Shown here in pieces: positions 6,580 through 7,220 of a DNA stretch of 7,220 nt. The stretch spans positions 1 to 7,220 of the forward strand of contig JAGVGV010000048.1 in assembly GCA_020056895.1 (NCBI GenBank), read 5' to 3'. This DNA is from Deltaproteobacteria bacterium. GTDB taxonomy: Bacteria; Desulfobacterota; Desulfarculia; Adiutricales; JAGVGV01. The translations under genes were made by a program, and so were the position numbers. Under the pieces are notes generated by a model that saw only the letters and a list, made by a program, of their open reading frames with translations, did no database searches and had not been told where the DNA came from. Numbering within the stretch: the stretch's first letter is position 1; each line of letters starts with the position of its first letter.

Positions 6580-6616
6580 GGTGACAATAATGACATTGAC
6601 AGGGACAAGTTGTCAA
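6572..6616. promoter_or_regulatory. Candidate operator cluster of TGACA/TGTCA half-sites
   Basis: ATTGTCA-TGG-TGACAAT (6572-6588) is a perfect inverted repeat with 7-bp arms, covering the MocR start codon. TGACA recurs at 6591-6595 and 6597-6601, with GGACA at 6603-6607 (6-bp steps), and TTGACA (6596-6601) mirrors TGTCAA (6611-6616). A MocR dimer bound here would cover both promoters. Part of the symmetry comes simply from two opposed TTGACA -35 boxes, so the palindrome at 6572-6588 is the stronger operator candidate. Confidence 0.5.
6587..6616 (-). promoter_or_regulatory. Candidate promoter of the MocR-type gene
   Basis: Read on the - strand, a perfect -35 TTGACA (6616-6611) is followed after 18 bp by CATTAT (6592-6587), 4/6 to the -10 consensus. 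The expected start is 6580 or 6579, the first base of the ATG, implying a leaderless or nearly leaderless mRNA. It is weaker on paper than the divergent promoter with which it is interleaved. Confidence 0.5.
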
Positions 6617-6624
6617 GATATAAA
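6596..6624 (+). promoter_or_regulatory. Strong candidate sigma70-type promoter of azlC
   Basis: TTGACA (6596-6601), a 17-bp spacer and TATAAA (6619-6624) match consensus at 11 of 12 positions with ideal spacing. The predicted start is near 6631, giving a leader of about 100 nt before the azlC ATG. The leader shows no clear riboswitch or terminator. The two -35 boxes each lie within the other promoter's spacer, so the two polymerase-binding sites overlap and should compete. Confidence 0.72.
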
Positions 6625-6720
6625 TTGTATCCATCAATCGCCGACAGGCAAAGGGGGACAATACAACCCGCCATAGCCCATCCCGGCCCGTTCGGTCGAT
6701 CCATTCATCAGCCAATAATT

Positions 6721-6725
6721 GGAGG
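6721..6725 (+). promoter_or_regulatory. Shine-Dalgarno site of azlC
   Basis: GGAGG lies nine bases before ATG 6735, the best ribosome-binding site in the window. It abuts a small palindrome, CCAATAATTGG (6712-6722), that could slightly mask it. Confidence 0.75.
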
Positions 6726-6734
6726 CTTTTCATC

Positions 6735-7220
6735 ATGAGTCCCGTGGCGAGGCAGGCGTTTTTTTCAGGCGCCCGGTCCATGTCGCCGATCCTTTTGGGC
6801 GTGGTCCCCTTTGCCCTGATCGCCGGTGTTTCGGCCATGAGCGTGGGTTTGGACGCTTTGGCCGGGGCCGGTTTTTCGGTGATCCTTTTTTCCGGCGCCG
6901 CCCAACTGGCGGCCATGGACCTTATCGGCAAGGGCTTTCCCCTGACCATCGTGGTGTTGACGGCGCTGATCATCAATTTGCGGTTCGTGATGTACAGCGC
7001 CAGCCTGGCGGATCATTTCCGCGACCAGCCCCGATGGTGGAAGGGCGTTTTGGCGTACCTGCTGACGGACCAGTCCTTCGCCATCTCCATCAGCCGGTTC
7101 CAGGGGGAAACGGACCCCGAAGCCAAGCGGTGGTATTACCTGGGCGGAGCGCTGGCCTTGTGGTCCACCTGGCAGGTGGGCACCTGGGTGGGGATATTGC
7201 TGGGCGCCCGGCTGCCATCC
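6735..7220 (+). CDS. azlC: AzlC-family branched-chain amino-acid exporter subunit (3' end outside window)
   Basis: The frame is open from ATG 6735 to the window edge, 162 codons of a family usually about 230-250 aa. Family features: the first hydrophobic segment after a short Ser/Arg N-terminus (residues 18-40, PILLGVVPFALIAGVS), then SVILFSGAAQLAAMDLI (about 49-65), then LTALIINLRFVMYSASLADHF (about 73-93), where N and R of the INLRFVMYSASL motif are characteristic. A further membrane segment, GALALWSTWQVGTWVGILLGA, lies near the visible end. AzlC works in the inner membrane with the small AzlD protein to export branched-chain amino acids and some analogues; azlD would be expected just past the window. 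Its gene has a near-consensus promoter and lies divergent from a MocR regulator, its probable controller, whereas the classic azl operon is controlled by an Lrp-type AzlB. Substrate is inferred from the family. Confidence 0.92.
   Translation, partial: MSPVARQAFFSGARSMSPILLGVVPFALIAGVSAMSVGLDALAGAGFSVILFSGAAQLAAMDLIGKGFPLTIVVLTALIINLRFVMYSASLADHFRDQPRWWKGVLAYLLTDQSFAISISRFQGETDPEAKRWYYLGGALALWSTWQVGTWVGILLGARLPS

Noticed and set aside
6161..6976. 271-residue - strand ORF covering the divergent promoter region and the azlC start
   Set aside because: It is antisense to azlC and out of frame with the regulator, and it crosses a region with clear promoters and a good azlC ribosome-binding site.

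Overview
The window is high in G+C and densely coded. Its genes look like those of a deltaproteobacterium-type Gram-negative (Desulfobacterota or relatives). This rests on codon and G+C style and on the kinds of proteins present: an acidic-repeat protein next to a CheA with two CheW-like domains, and a Cys-rich PAS protein ending in a CxxC...HGICPxC tail. The lineage is an inference, because no 16S or other phylogenetic marker is present.

Left half (1-5157, all + strand): a signal-transduction cluster. It opens inside a gene whose visible part encodes a highly acidic, Pro/Glu/Asp/Ala-rich, probably disordered protein. That protein has 84-bp tandem repeats and a C-terminal amphipathic helix (2-1060). 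A 173-bp gap with two hairpins, one followed by a T-run, separates it from a large chemotaxis-type histidine kinase, CheA (GTG start at 1234, 908 aa). This CheA has Hpt, dimerisation and ATPase domains, an unassigned domain where P2 usually lies, and two successive CheW-like domains. A stand-alone CheY-type receiver (4052-4465) follows, and then a small PAS protein with two cysteine clusters and no kinase domain (4513-5157). Together these suggest a sensor array: a possible scaffold, the kinase with built-in coupling modules, its diffusible receiver, and an accessory sensor. No MCP, CheB, CheR or separate CheW is in view.

Right half (5194-7220): an independent divergent pair. A MocR-type regulator (GntR winged helix fused to a PLP aminotransferase-like domain) is on the - strand, and the start of an AzlC-family branched-chain amino-acid exporter subunit is on the + strand, running off the window. 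Their shared upstream region holds two overlapping back-to-back sigma70-like promoters and a cluster of TGACA/TGTCA half-sites. The regulator's predicted transcription start falls on or next to its ATG, with no Shine-Dalgarno, so its mRNA may be leaderless.

No mobile element, CRISPR array, rRNA or tRNA was seen. Most genes fall into known families. The least ordinary points are the acidic repeat/scaffold-like protein beside CheA, the unassigned domain inside CheA, and the compact promoter/operator layout between the MocR gene and azlC.
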